A DNA stretch of 64,000 nucleotides from Cyrtodaria siliqua (GCA_037043455.1 JAWPHD010008233.1:53726-117725); one strand, 5' to 3'. Counted from the first letter of the stretch, positions 34,473-46,021 are shown. The notes: generated from the letters alone by a model not told the origin. A program made the numbers and translations.

Positions 34473-36519
34473 TAAACAAGAGGGCCAAGATGGCCCTATA
34501 TCGATCACCTGAGTAATTGTCCATTATCGAACTTCTTCGAAATCTTATGATCATATACAATCTGTGCAAGTCTGGTTAAGATTGTCCGAGAAACGTGGCC
34601 TCTGTTGTTTACCAACATTGATATGAAGACACTGACAAAGTTTGGTAAAGATCAAAGACAAAAGGAAGGTGTTACCTCTGGGGCATGGCCAAATGTGACC
34701 CAAGGGCTACATGTAATATAGGAGAGCTGTGTGCCTTGTGGTTTCAGAAAGAGAAGATTTTTTATACAAGTCTATGTAAAACATATGACCCCTGGGGCAG
34801 AGCCAAATGTGACCCCGGGTCACCAGTTTAATAAACTTGGTAAAGGACCATAAGCGCATAGTAAATGCAAAATATTAAACCTCGGTCTCTTGCAGTTTCA
34901 GAGAAGAAGAATTTTTTAATTTTTCCCTATACAAGTCTATGTAAAACTGTGATCGCGGGGGCGGGGCCAAATATGACCCCAGGGTCACCATTTGAACAAA
35001 CTTGGTAAAGGATCATAATCTTATAGTAACTGCAAAATATTAAACCTCTGGCTCTTGTACTTTCAAAGAAGAAGATTTTTAAAAAAATTCCTATATAAAT
35101 CTATGTAAAACTGTGACCCCCGGGGCGGGGCCAAATTTGACACCTGGGTCACCATTTGAACAAACTGGGTAAAGGATCATAAGCTTGTAGAAAATGCAAA
35201 ATATTGAACGTCTGGCTCAAGCAGTTCCAGAGAAGAAGATTGTTTAAGTTTTTCCCTATACAAGTCTATGTAAAACATGTGACCCCTGGGGTGGGGTCAA
35301 ATGTAACCCTAGCGTCACCATTTGAACAAACTTGGTAGAGGACTATAAGCTTATAGCAAATGCAACATATTGAACATCTGGCTCAAGCAGTTTCGGAGAA
35401 GAAGTTTTTTTAAGTTTTTCCCTAAACAAGTCTATGTAAAACCTGTGACCCCTGGGGCGGGGCCAAATGTAACCCCAGTGTCAGCATTAGAACAAACTTG
35501 GTAAAGGACCATAATCTTATAGTAAATGCAAAATGTTAAACCTCTGGCTCTTGTAGTTTCAGAGAAGAATTTTTTTAAAGTTTTTCCCTATACAAGTCTA
35601 TGTAAAACTGTGACCACCGGGGCGGGGCCAAATGTGACCCCAGGGTCACCATTTGAACAAACCTGGTAAAGGACTATAATCTTATAGTAAATGCAAAATA
35701 TTAAACCTCTGGCTCTTGTAGTTACAGAGAAGAAGATTGTTTTCAGTTTTTGCCTATACATGTCTATGCAAAACATGTGATCCTTGGGGCGGGGTCAAAT
35801 GTGACCCGGGGGTCACCATTTGAACAAACTTGCTCAAGGACCATATACTTATTGTAAATGCAAAACATTAAACCTCTGGCTCTTGTAGTTTCCGAGAAGA
35901 AGATTTTTTATTTTGTTTTCCTATATAAGTCTATGTAAAACTGTGACACCTCGGGGCGGGGACAAATTTGACCCCAGGGTCACCATTTGAACAAACTTAG
36001 TAGAGGACCATAAGCTGATGCTACATGTAAAACATGAGAGCTCTGTGCCTTGTGGTTTCAGAGAAGATTTTTTAAAGTTTTTTCCTATATGTCTATATGA
36101 AAAACATGCAAAATCTCAATATACAAACTTTGGATCCCCGGGGCACGGCCATTTTTGACCCCGGGGACTTTATTTGAACAAACTTGATAGTGTAGGCGTT
36201 GGCGATCATTTTAAAAGAAAAACTGTTGAAATCTGTCCTGCGGTTCTGGAGAAGAAGATTTTTTAAGGTTTCGACCATATATGGCAATGGCGGCCATCTT
36301 GGATGTCGCGCTGACCTTATTTTAACAAATCTAAAAAGCATTCATCTAAGGATCATCCACGTGAAGTTTAGTCAAAATTAGCCAAGCGTTTTTTGTGAAG
36401 AAGTCGTTTGAAGAAAAGTTAACGACGACGGACGACGGACGGACGACGGACGGACGACGGACGACGGACGCAGAGTGATCCCAATAGATCACCTTGAGCC
36501 TTCGGCTCAGGTGATCTAA
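34473..36519 (+). mobile_element. Helentron-like element, second family (complete)
   Basis: It begins ACAAGAGGGCCAAGATGGCCCT, whose AGGGCCA/TGGCCCT arms pair. GATCACCTGAG (34503-34513) has its exact inverse CTCAGGTGATC at 36506-36516. About ten internal units of roughly 160 bp share ACAAGTCTATGTAAAACTGT, GGGTCACCATTTGAACAAAC and TTCAGAGAAGAAGA. Then come a GACGACGGACGG microsatellite, a hairpin of about 14 bp at 36486-36517 and CTAA. Interior sequence is unrelated to the first family, but the end design is the same. No coding sequence. Confidence 0.85.
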
Positions 36520-36930
36520 AAAATGCTCTTGTAGAAACTAATAATTATCGTATGGAAATAATTCCAAGTGCAATGAGGACTGGGTCAGTTTTTTTGAGTT
36601 TTACCAAATATTTGACGTCGGCCAATAAAGCGCCCAGTGAACAAGGCCAGTAAAATATCAACACTTCTATGGAAATAATTCCAAGTGCAATGAGGACTGG
36701 GTCAGTTTTTTTGAGTTTTACCAAATATTTGACGTCGGCCAATAAAGCGCCCAGTGAACAAGGCCAGTAAAATATCAACACAATTTCAAAACAATGTGTT
36801 TTAAAGGCATTGCTGGGTGATTAATTTCATACTATTACAATACTTTCAGTTTGTTCTATAGCTGAACTATGCCGAGCATATCATAGGTTCCAGCACTCTG
36901 TAAAAAAATGCTCTTGTAGAAACTAATAAT
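36520..36930 (+). repeat. Local duplicates, second and third units
   Basis: The 36552-36662 and 36663-36930 segments repeat 34238-34472. The junction CTGTAAAAAAATGCTCTTG (36898-36916) is the uninterrupted version of the site filled by the element at 34473, and ATGCTCTTGTAGAAACTAAT follows in both places. Confidence 0.85.
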
Positions 36931-36994
36931 TATCCTTCCTTAATTACTAGAAATCAACAATGTTAAATGTTAATTTATTCTGTATTTATTAAAG

Positions 36995-37179
36995 GAAAAA
37001 GCAGCAAAAAACGACCGTTTGCAGCAGCACTGACACCCACGGGTAATACGCCTAAAAGCAAGAAGTCCTTGTTTGTTACACCAAAAAAAACAGCCACCCC
37101 GAACCATGGTAGAGGGAAAGTGTGTAAGGTGGACAAGAGTACACAGACCAAAATAACAAGAAATGAATTTGACGTAAAG
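36995..37179 (+). pseudogene. DUF6589 gene, exon 2 (basic linker)
   Basis: After TTATTAAAG the frame reads GKSSKKRPFAAALTPTGNTP, KSKKSLFVTPKKTATPNHG and CKVDKSTQTKITRNEFDVK, ending AAAG/GTACAG. Lysine- and proline-rich with TP repeats, it looks like a disordered, nuclear-localising linker. Phase is 1 in and 0 out, matching exons 1 and 3. It is fully open. Confidence 0.65.
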
Positions 37180-38082
37180 GTACAGTAAAAAAAATCTACC
37201 ATTTGAAACTAAATACTTTGAAAGTTAACAATTTGACAAAAGATATTTTTCACAAAAAAGAACAAATACTTTTGTGCTATTATTCTGTATAGCATTTTTA
37301 CAAAATTATTGCCCTTTTTACTTTTTTTTTCGACTTAAAAATTCAGGTTAAAGTTTTTTTGGCTAGTCAATGATCACTAATCGTACAGCATCCCATCGTC
37401 AGATACCCCCGTGTGATTCTTTCCAAACTTTGTAGACTTATTAACCATGTTAACCATCATATCATAGGTCACTATGACAAATATCATAACTCTGCATTTT
37501 GTTTAAGATATATTCCTTTTTCCATTTAGGTATTTATTTTGGTTTAAGTTTACATGCAAGTTCATATACGAGTATATAGATATCTCTTATAAAGTATTTT
37601 ACAGATTGCTTTGAATCTTTGCTTAAATGTTCACCATCATTATGTGCCAAAGTATGAAAAGAATAATAACTCTGTATTACATTTTGTCAAAATTATGACC
37701 CTTTTTGGACTTAGTCACTGTGGACTCTATATTCCAGAATACAATAATTATGTCCCTTTCTGTTTCAAACATTCATTTATAGTAGAGCACGCTGTGACGC
37801 TGTCCTCCGGATGCTCTTAATATTTTAGGCCCTATGTTTATGGTTTATTCTTACACATTATATTTATCACCGACATGAGTACAAATGTATTCTTTTCATG
37901 TTGTACACACTTTGCATATGTATGTCAAAACCATTAATACAATTATATAATAGTGTAAACAATAGTCTATCTATAATAGGTTTCTTCATAATAGCTCACT
38001 TCCTTTGGTATCATTTAATTGAAAGCAAAAATCATATAGCTTGGCCATTTTAGACAATTATTTCATGAAAAATGCTATACTT
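37180..38082. other. Intron 2 of the DUF6589 gene
   Basis: AT-rich; includes the word CATCGTCAGATACCCCCGTG at about 37396, related to the small TIR unit at 40151. The short frame at 37611-37820 shows no motif. Confidence 0.4.
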
Positions 38083-38355
38083 AGGCCAAAATAATCCTAT
38101 TGCATGCTCTAAAAAAGTAGGGTATTTTTGTTGGAGCAATTTATTGTGAGATTCTACATGTATTTATCTCATAAACCCCATACAAGTTGATGATACAACT
38201 GAAAGTTTCACTGTGATGTCAGTTTACCTCGATATATTGTGATAAATCATTGTTCGGAACAATTTTTTTTTTTTTTTTCATAAAAAGTTTTAGGGTCGGT
38301 CCCTTATAAATAGGGTCGGTCTACCGGAAACACAAGTATTTTTTTTTTTTGGCCT
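38083..38355. mobile_element. MITE, second copy of the 8217 family
   Basis: The ends AGGCCAAAATAATCC and TTTTTTTTTTGGCCT are inverted. The interior matches 8237-8510 over most of its length. It lies in intron 2 of the DUF6589 gene. Confidence 0.7.
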
Positions 38356-38560
38356 TATAATGAACAGTCAGTGTACTGAACACTTTCATACCGACTTAAA
38401 ATCTAGTAGCACATTGGACTTTTGTCAGACACAGCAATGGATGAGAACATTGTTGTTCAATAATTATATATTTTTTTAATTTAAGCCCCTACTCCTGGTT
38501 CCAAAAATAAAAAGCCTCCCTGGAAGTACTATAATAATGAACCTTTGTATTTTCATACAG

Positions 38561-38983
38561 GTGACAGTGAAGTACAAGGATCAGGAGAGGTATTCTATAA
38601 TAGTGAATGAAACAGAAAAGTCTGTGATTAAGGCCATCACAAATAAGAAGGGGGCTTCAGCTGTAATTAAACACTTATTAAAAAAACACTAAGAAATTGA
38701 AAAGGAAGTATCTCAGTTGTGTAAGAGAAAAGAAACAGTGTTAAAGGTAAATAGTACAGATGACCTTATAAACTTTGATTGGAAACAACTGGCAGAGACT
38801 CTAGAGCAGAAAGTACCAACACTAATGTCCATTTTGAATGGTATGATTGGTGAGAAAAGGAAAAAGTGCTTGGCTCACATTGTAATGGCAGCCTGTATAT
38901 TACTGTACGCCAGATGCCAGCTGTTGAACCTCATACAATTTGTCCTGGGTCTAGTTCTAGACAGCTGTGGTTTGAAGAAAGAG
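38561..38983 (+). pseudogene. DUF6589 gene, exon 3 with one in-frame stop
   Basis: Acceptor TTTTCATACAG. The frame reads VTVKYKDQERYSIIVNETEK and SVIKAITNKKGASAVIKHLL, then a TAA at 38690-38692, and continues unbroken in the same frame with EIEKEVSQLCKRKETVLK, DLINFDWKQLAETLEQKVP and KCLAHIVMAACILLYARCQL. It ends at AAAGAG/GTAAGA. Phase is 0 at both ends. Apart from that one codon the exon is coherent for 140 codons, so the gene is either recently dead or the base is an assembly error. Exon 3 leads directly into the Helentron-like copy at 39003. Confidence 0.65.
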
Positions 38984-39002
38984 GTAAGAAGCTTAATTTT
39001 CA

Positions 39003-40100
39003 CGAAGTGGTCAAGGGTGAGCTTTTGTGACCACCCTTCGTCCGTCATCGTCGTTGTTGGCGTCAACTTTTTCGTCACCATCTAGTGGACCTCTACCAAG
39101 TTTGTTCAAATGGTGACCCTGGGGTTATAATCGGCCCCACCCTAGGGGTCAATTTTTTCCATAGAGTTATATAGGAAAACATTTAAAAATCTTCTCCGAA
39201 AGCTTAGGTATTCTGTATGTAGTATCATCTAGTGGTCTTCTACCAAGTTTGTTCAAATGGTGACCCTGGGGTCAGAATCGGCCCAGCCCTGCTGGGGTTC
39301 ACCAGTTTTACACAGAATGTTATAGGAACCTTGTTAACAATACAGTACAGTATGCAGAATAGTATAGTATAGATTAGTTTGGAAGTTAAAGACATCACAC
39401 CAGCCTAATCCATCCTATAGAAATAGTGGGGGCATAATTATGATTGTTTTTTTCATGCATTGTGACAAGTACGAGAATTTCATGCAAAATTGGAGATTGG
39501 TATGTACTGTTATATTATGAGGCCCCGACAAACAATTTTAAATCCGATTTAATTATTTCTAAATTGTATGTGTATTATTTCAGTCTATACATATTTGTTA
39601 TAATAAAATAAATTGAAATTGCAGATTTTAGCTTTTTAATCCGCCATATTTAAATATTTCTATTCGAAACAGTAAAATAAACATTTAGCAATTGTAAGAA
39701 ACATTGCACATTGTAATCTTATATAAAATTATGTCAGGGCCTCAATAAATATTTTCCACAGTAGGGGATTAACAAGTTTAAGCAACACTTCACTGTTACA
39801 GATCTATACTAGTTTTCTTATGTTACACTTTATTATGTTAGGGTGCACTTTTAAAAGTCTTAACTTAATTTTTAGGCTACATTAAACTGAATTTGTTTAG
39901 AATAGGTTACACTCAACTAAATTTTTAGGCTACATTGAACTAAAATTATAGTTAAACTGTTTTGCATATAGTGATATGTACATGTAAACATACAAAAGGT
40001 ATACAGCATAAAATAACTCAACAATATTATATTTTTGATTGGTGCATATCATTTTATGTAGTCAGGTGAGCAATATAGGGCCATCGTGGCCCTCTTGTTA
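39003..40100 (-). mobile_element. Helentron-like element, second family, inverted
   Basis: On the minus strand it starts ACAAGAGGGCCACGATGGCC (to 40100), with GCTCACCTGAC just inside. Its far end carries the hairpin arms GTGGTCA and TGACCAC (39007-39033), and a GACGG-type remnant precedes. The interior includes CCAAGTTTGTTCAAATGGTG. It sits in intron 3 of the DUF6589 gene and has lost or diverged in much of its middle. Confidence 0.7.
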
Positions 40101-40150
40101 CAATAAATATATTTTTTAAACTTGATTAGTTATTGGACCAAAAACAATAT

Positions 40151-40257
40151 ACATCGTCGGATACCCCAGGGTGATTGATTCCGATACTCTTCATACAATG
40201 ATAGTATGGATTGGATAGTATCATATTGAATCACCCGGCGATATCTGACGATGGTAA
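40151..40257. repeat. About 107-bp TIR unit
   Basis: CATCGTCGGATACCCCAGGG at the left is answered by CACCCGGCGATATCTGACG at the right, an imperfect inverted repeat of about 27 bp. Half copies occur at 33618 and 37396. Confidence 0.65.
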
Positions 40258-40558
40258 TATAATAATGCCACCTAATGCGAGAAAAAATATTATATATCAC
40301 TAAACTATCAGTTTGAAATCATATATATATATTAAAGTTCAATTGACTGTTGATTGTTCATAGGCGGTAACCTTGAATAATTCCATGATTTTATTGATTT
40401 CCTACTCTTATTTTACATAGTTACATGTACATGTAGCTGGTATGATGTTACCGGTATAAAACATTTCTTGAGATATTGTTTATCCCAATGTCTTGTGATA
40501 AGAGCCTTTTTCTGATGGAAGAGCTCAAATAGAATTAATTTTTATTTTCAATTTACAG

Positions 40559-41596
40559 GCGCTGACCATTATGCATGCCATCGGGCTGTCTGTGTCGTAT
40601 ACCAGTGTCCACAACAGCAGAAAGAATTTGGTTAAAAAACAAGAGGAACAAATAGACAATGTTGTCAAAGGGTATAAAAAAAAAAGGTGTGATGACTATG
40701 AACAGAAACAATCATCTTCTGGTGTTGGAAGTGGAAGTGCAGAAAATGTTCATGACAGTAAAGAGGTAGAAAATAATGTTGAAAGTGTAGTTTCGGAAAA
40801 TAGTGTTGAAATTGTGGAAAATACAATTGAAAGTGTTGTGTCGGAAAATACAATTGAACGTGTTGTGTCGGAAAATACAATTGAAAGTGTAGTGTCCGAA
40901 AATACAAATGAAAGTGTAGTTTCGGAAAATATTGAAAGTGAAGTTTCTAAAAACAGTCATTCTTGTAAGTTAAATGTAAGGCCAATTGAAGTTCTTGGAG
41001 ATAATTTAGACGTCACCATTGCTCCAGCAAAAATGACAATGGAGAAACAAAGACAAAGTTTACATTGGTTTCTCACCATGGTAAAACAGAAAAGGGTGAC
41101 ATATGATGATTTGAACATGCCATTAGTTCATCAACCGCATATATCAGATGTACCCTCAGATCAGTGGATCCCATCACAAGACCACATGAATGCTGTTGCA
41201 GAAAACTTTGTATTTCACACTTCACGTATACTTCTGAAGTATGTCCTGTTCTTAGAACCAGTAAGAGAATCATACCCAGATTATATTTTACATCCGTTTA
41301 CAGAACTCACAAAGAAAAAATCAGTAATTTTGAACTGTCACCTTGTTGATGCAAGTGAAAATTCATCCCAGGGCATGATTGAAATACTGCAGAAAGTTCA
41401 TGAGTTAGCAGTTCCTTGTATCGATAAGAAAGTTCTTGAAAGAGTTGTTTTTGGAGGCGATGTACTTACAAACGAACGAGCATTTTCAGCCCAGGAAGCT
41501 ATGCAGAATAATAAGTCTCAGTTTGACAGTTTGTTTGGTGTCATCCATAGACCAGAAGGACTGCATAGAGAATTTAACTTCTTACTAATAATATAA
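40559..41596 (+). pseudogene. DUF6589 gene, exon 4 (DUF6589 domain)
   Basis: Acceptor AATTTACAG; the 345-codon frame reads ALTIMHAIGLSVSYTSVHNS. Then comes a low-complexity run of repeated VVSENTIES-like units (residues about 75-125 of the exon). The DUF6589 core follows: VLGDNLDVTI, MEKQRQSLHWFLTM, LHPFTELTKKKSVILNCHLV, VFGGDVLTNERAFSAQEAM and GLHREFNFLL, then a stop. GDNlDv and FGGDxLT are the family's two conserved aspartate-bearing blocks. An RNase H-like, transposase-type role is a plausible reading but is not proven for the family. Joined with exons 1-3 the model is about 650 codons. The usual stretch after lhreMNFL is missing, so the C-terminus looks truncated. Confidence 0.75.
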
Positions 41597-42111
41597 ACAG
41601 TTCAGAGTTGAGTTTTTGTTGAAAGTGAGTTCATTTGTTTTGTTTCCTTTGTATATCCGCTATCAGTGTTAAACAGCAGTAAAACTTCTATAAAGGCTAC
41701 GTTGAAAAGAAAAATGTTGTGAGGAACAACTTAGTAAGTCAAGGGAACAAGGTAACGAGATAATTATCTCATACCTACTTATTAAGTCATGGAAACGAGA
41801 TACTTAGTTGTGGCCACGAGGTAAAAATAAATGTTCACATGTCCCCCACATGCTCCAAGCCAGCCTTCTATGTTAATGATAAAAAATTATTATGAATGTA
41901 TCTAAAATGATTACAAATATTTTTAAATACATACAGAACAAAGAATGCAAATGGCTTTTTAACACTGATCAATGAATATTTGTTTATTTGTTTATGTTTT
42001 GCTCATGTTTGGAAGCAAATTGAGAGCTGGCTCTGGTAGAAAATTAAGTAGTTCCAAATTATTACAATTTTAGTTTATAAGTCAAACTGGAAATTGCTTG
42101 TAAATTGTTAA
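41597..42111. other. Intergenic downstream of DUF6589
   Basis: AT-rich sequence without a credible ORF. No further DUF6589 exon was found. Confidence 0.4.
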
Positions 42112-42996
42112 AGGGACACATGTCAATCATGAAGTGTTTATCAAGCATTCAGTTTTAGTCTTATTCTACTTTAGTTTGTAGTATATTATTAGTATAATAT
42201 AATCAACAGTTAATAATACGCAAAAACAGCTTGCTTTATAATTAAAGAGGTTGATGCACTATTTTCAAACAAAATTTATTTAAAAGGGCTCTGAAAAACT
42301 TGAAAAAAGCTGAACTAATTATCCAAATGTCATGAAAAATAAAGGAGATGTGACCTATTGAAAAGTATAAAAGAACATAAATGGAGGAGGCCATCTTTGA
42401 ATGATGACGTCATCGCGCCGTTTTTAATACCATATATGGAAAATTGGTAAGATGTCTTTTAAAGCAAGGAAAATAACTGCAAATTGATTAAAATCAAATA
42501 TACAGATGTAAAATATATAATTGGTATACTTATTTTTCATTTGCAGTGATTTTCTTTGCTTTTAAAGACATTTTGTCCATATGCCATCTATCTTAAAAAG
42601 ACACGATGATGTCATCGTTCAAAGATGGCCGCCTTCATTTATGTTTCGTTGCAAATTTTCAATAGGTCATATCTCCTTTTCGTCCGTCAGATGGGGACGT
42701 AAACCGGGCGGTCCTGGGTATTGGTCTATCTTCCAAGTCTCTAAATAACCTATACTGGGTTGATGAGCCGTTAAACAATATTCAATTCAATTCATATCTC
42801 CCTTATTTTTTTATGGCATTTTGATAATTCTTTCAGCTTTTTTCAAGTTTTTCAGAGCCCTTTAAAATAAACATTGTTTGAAAATAGTGCATCAAACCCT
42901 TTAATATTAATCATTGAATAAATTGCAAATTACTGAAAAACAAACAGCACGCCATGAGTTTTTAAAAAATCAAGATTGTCGTGTGTCCCTTTAAAT
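42112..42996. mobile_element. MITE carrying a nested foldback element
   Basis: TTAAAGGGACACATGTCAAT (42112) and GATTGTCGTGTGTCCCTTTAA (to about 42993) are the ends of the 270-bp MITE family. Inside, 42244-42312 and 42833-42901 are long inverted arms (GTTGATGCACTATTTTCAAA, GGGCTCTGAAAAACTTGAAA). A second inverted pair flanks GATGACGTCATCG and GATGATGTCATCG. A SINE B piece (42703-42790) lies in the right arm. Three insertions are thus layered. Confidence 0.75.
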
Positions 42997-43744
42997 TGTT
43001 TGAGCCAAATTCTAATCTCTTGAATTATAGCAAATGGCTCAAATTGCAGAGCTAGTCCTGGAATTACCACCCTATGGTTATTGTTTTAGTGCATGACTCA
43101 GAATATAAATGCTGTTTCAACATGTTCAAATTTAGAATTTTAGTAGTTTTAATTTATTTTCGAAAGTTTACACAGCCATGTTCACGGTCTTCGCATTAAC
43201 CCTCTAGCATGAAGCTCATGGATAATAAGTGTCATTTGGGCTAAAAATGCCAGAGTTGATAAATGTCCCTTTAAATTATTCACGGTACGGGTTCAAATCT
43301 CACTGGAGGTTTTTTATCAGCACCAAAGGCAGAGGTATATTAATTTGGCATTGTCTGTCCGTCCATCCTTCCGTCTGGAGCCATATCTTCATAACTGCTG
43401 TTTGGATTTTCAATATAACTTGGCACAATTTATTATAACAAAGCCCCGTTTGGTTACGGGGCAAAGAATAGGGCCACTGCAGATCCCGTTGGAGGGGAAG
43501 GCAGAGGGGGTAGAACCCCCACAAATTAATGTTCATTTTATCATTTTTTGTTCATGCTCATTAAAGGTCTTCATCATGACCCCTGCATTGTTTCAGGTGC
43601 CATCTCGCTCATATCACTAGAGCAGTGGCAGAAACACTATAACGTGGCTCCAGCGTAAATGGAGTGTCTACAGTAGAATTTGCAGCAACTCTGCAGTTCA
43701 GGATGTGAAAGTTTTAGGCCCGTTCTCCATATTTAACTCGATGT
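42997..43744. other. Intergenic with a family-3 fragment
   Basis: 43325-43450 has family-3-like words (TAACTTGGCACAATTTATTA, TGTCTGTCCGTCC). A lone GTCCCTTTAAATT MITE end is at 43264. The frames at 43229-43620 overlap this repeat and are not called. Confidence 0.4.
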
Positions 43745-44284
43745 ACATATCAATATCACTTATAGTTTTCAAGAAGTAGTCGCTACAAACTTATTTTTTA
43801 AAAATCTATTTTTAGCTGTGACTGCCATCTTGAATTTCTGGCAGATTTGAAATTTTGCTAGGATCAATTAGACATCAAGAGCAACATTCCTGTAAAGTTT
43901 CATGACAATCCGCCAAGTAGTTTCAGAGGAGTAGTCGCTACAAGTTTTTACTATATAACTCTATGGCACATCATGTCATGATGATCATTTTAGAAAAAGT
44001 CCCATATCAATATCACTTATAGTTTTCAAGAAGTAGTCGCTACAAACTTGTATTTTAAAACTCTATTTTTAGCTTTGGCGGCCATCTTGGATTTCACATC
44101 ATGAATTTTTGCTAGGATCAACTAGACTTTATGAGCAACATTTCTGTAAAGTTTCATGAATATCCATCCAGTAGTTTTAGAGGAGTTGTCGCTACAAATT
44201 AAAGTTTAAGGACAGACGGCCGGACGGACGGCCGGCCGCCGCACCACGGCATAATCTCTGCTGATCTCTGATCAGTCGAGCTAA
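43745..44284 (+). mobile_element. Helentron-like element (copy 5), 5'-truncated
   Basis: Less than two units, microsatellite, hairpin CTCTGCTGATC-TCT-GATCAGTCGAG and CTAA (44281-44284). The start is the duplication boundary, so the missing 5' part probably reflects the rearrangement. Confidence 0.8.
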
Positions 44285-44885
44285 AAACAATAGCTTAGAA
44301 AGCCACAAAGAAGGGATTGAATGACAATTTGTCTATAAACGGTCGTTCCATACCAGACGAAATATCATCTAATAGGAAGGTGAGTGCTTCACAAACATTT
44401 TTTTTTTCTAATAGGAAGGTGAGTGCTTCAAAAAAAAATTAGCAAGTCCACATAGTGTAATTGTCTAAACAGCCATTAGTAAAAAAGGCAGTCTCAATCA
44501 AACCGAGACTGCAATATTCAGTATGTGTCGTGCTTGGCGGTTTCCAAAGGTCCATTATCATAATCTTTTTTATAGCACAGTGGCGTTGCTTGTGCAGTGT
44601 GGCGACAGTAAAACGTCTCCCTGCGCTTGCAATCAGTACTGTTATTCATTCGATCTTAGGAGATCGCTGGTTATTAGATCCTGGGACCATACGCCGCTGG
44701 ATATAGGGGATGAAATAAAGATACAAATATTGCTATATCCACTGCCATATGCTTGCCATCTTCGGGGCTTGCCATCTTCGGGATGGTTAAAATTCTGTAC
44801 TGTTGATTTTTATGAATATTGAATTCTGCTCAACCACGGGCTAGAGGGCGTGAGTGGTATCTAGCATATTTCACTACCGCTCATG

Positions 44886-45246
44886 AACAGGGTTTTGCGC
44901 GCGACACATCGTCTTGTCATGGTGATCACTTGTGCCAAGTTATTTAAAAATCCCTGCAGGGGTTGTGACGTTACGGTCCGGACACAAAATTGCGTACCTG
45001 TTTTTGACGTATGAACTTCAAGTGCGACCTTGACCTTTGAGGTACGGACCTGGGTTTTGCGCGAGGCACATCGTCTTGTTATGGTGATCACTTGTGCCAA
45101 GTTAATCAAAAATCCATGCAGGGGTTTTGAAGGTACAGTCCAGACACGAACTGCGGAATGACGGACGTAATCCGGACAGACAGACGGACGGACAGATGGA
45201 CAGTGCGATTACTATATGCCCCCGATTTTTTTTCCGGGGGCATAAA
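44886..45246 (-). repeat. Family-3 repeat, inverted
   Basis: On the minus strand it starts ATGCCCCCGGAAAAAAAATC with GGGGGCATATAGTAATCGCA. Two units then contain GATCACCATAACAAGACGAT and CCTCAAAGGTCAAGGTCGCA. The second copy is at 49596-49948. Confidence 0.7.
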
Positions 45247-45326
45247 ATGACAGACAGACAGACAGATGGATGGTGCGAATACTATCCCCCGAAATTTTTT
45301 AAAAAGGCATTATTTCAGTATTACAG

Positions 45327-45453
45327 TGTAACAATAGAGTACCAATAATTCTGCCAACAGAAGTTAAAGAACCACTCAAGTACCTGGCTGACCGTGGTGT
45401 TAGGAAAAAGTGTGGAATAAAGAAGAACAACACCTTCATGTTTGCAATTACAG
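45327..45453 (+). pseudogene. Tyrosine recombinase C-terminal exon a (unit 1)
   Basis: Acceptor TATTACAG; the frame reads NRVPIILPTEVKEPLKYLAD, RGVRKKCGIKKNNTFMFAIT, ending ACAG/GTAAGG. In molluscan and fish tyrosine-recombinase-like proteins a segment RpVPilLt.ev..al..L...R...gi...N.ylFa precedes the catalytic box and corresponds to the beta-sheet region of the domain. The junction with exon b is phase-consistent (one base carried over). No first exons of this gene were found upstream. Confidence 0.6.
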
Positions 45454-46021
45454 GTAAGGCAACAACCATAATAATTAAAACCTCCTGTCAATATGTGTAT
45501 TTATGTAGGTAGCAGATTCCAAAATGGCAGTCAAAAAAGTAAATTAAATAAAATTTGCAGGTCAGCTGTTCATCAAAATTACAAATATTTAGCCTACTTT
45601 TGGAAGGATGGGCATAGAAACCCAAGTAATTTAGTAAGCATGTTTATTACTCATCAGAATTGGACAGAAACATCCCTGTTACTAATTAACTCCATTTAAT
45701 GAAGGCCTGTAGGTGAAAAATTTCATTTCCTCTCTCCTCACGTTTACTGTGTCTTTAAAGAAATAAGTTGGAAACCATAACAGTGTTGAAATAAAGCTGA
45801 AATTGGTTTACAAAAATAGAATCATGATTTTAAATGAATGGGTGCTTTTTTCAATATGGTTTGTGTTGGTGAGCTAGTTGTACAGAAACATGCAGCAGTT
45901 TAAAGGATTAAAAGGTATTTGTGTATTAAAGCTAATCTAAGTGACAAGAATTTCTACAAATTCAGTGTTTGCATATCTGTTTTTAAAAAGAGCTTTAAAT
46001 ATAGCTTTATTCTTGATGCAG

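Noticed and set aside
36093..36381. Short ORFs at the end of the second-family Helentron-like element
   Set aside because: They lie in degenerate tandem units and overlap on both strands.
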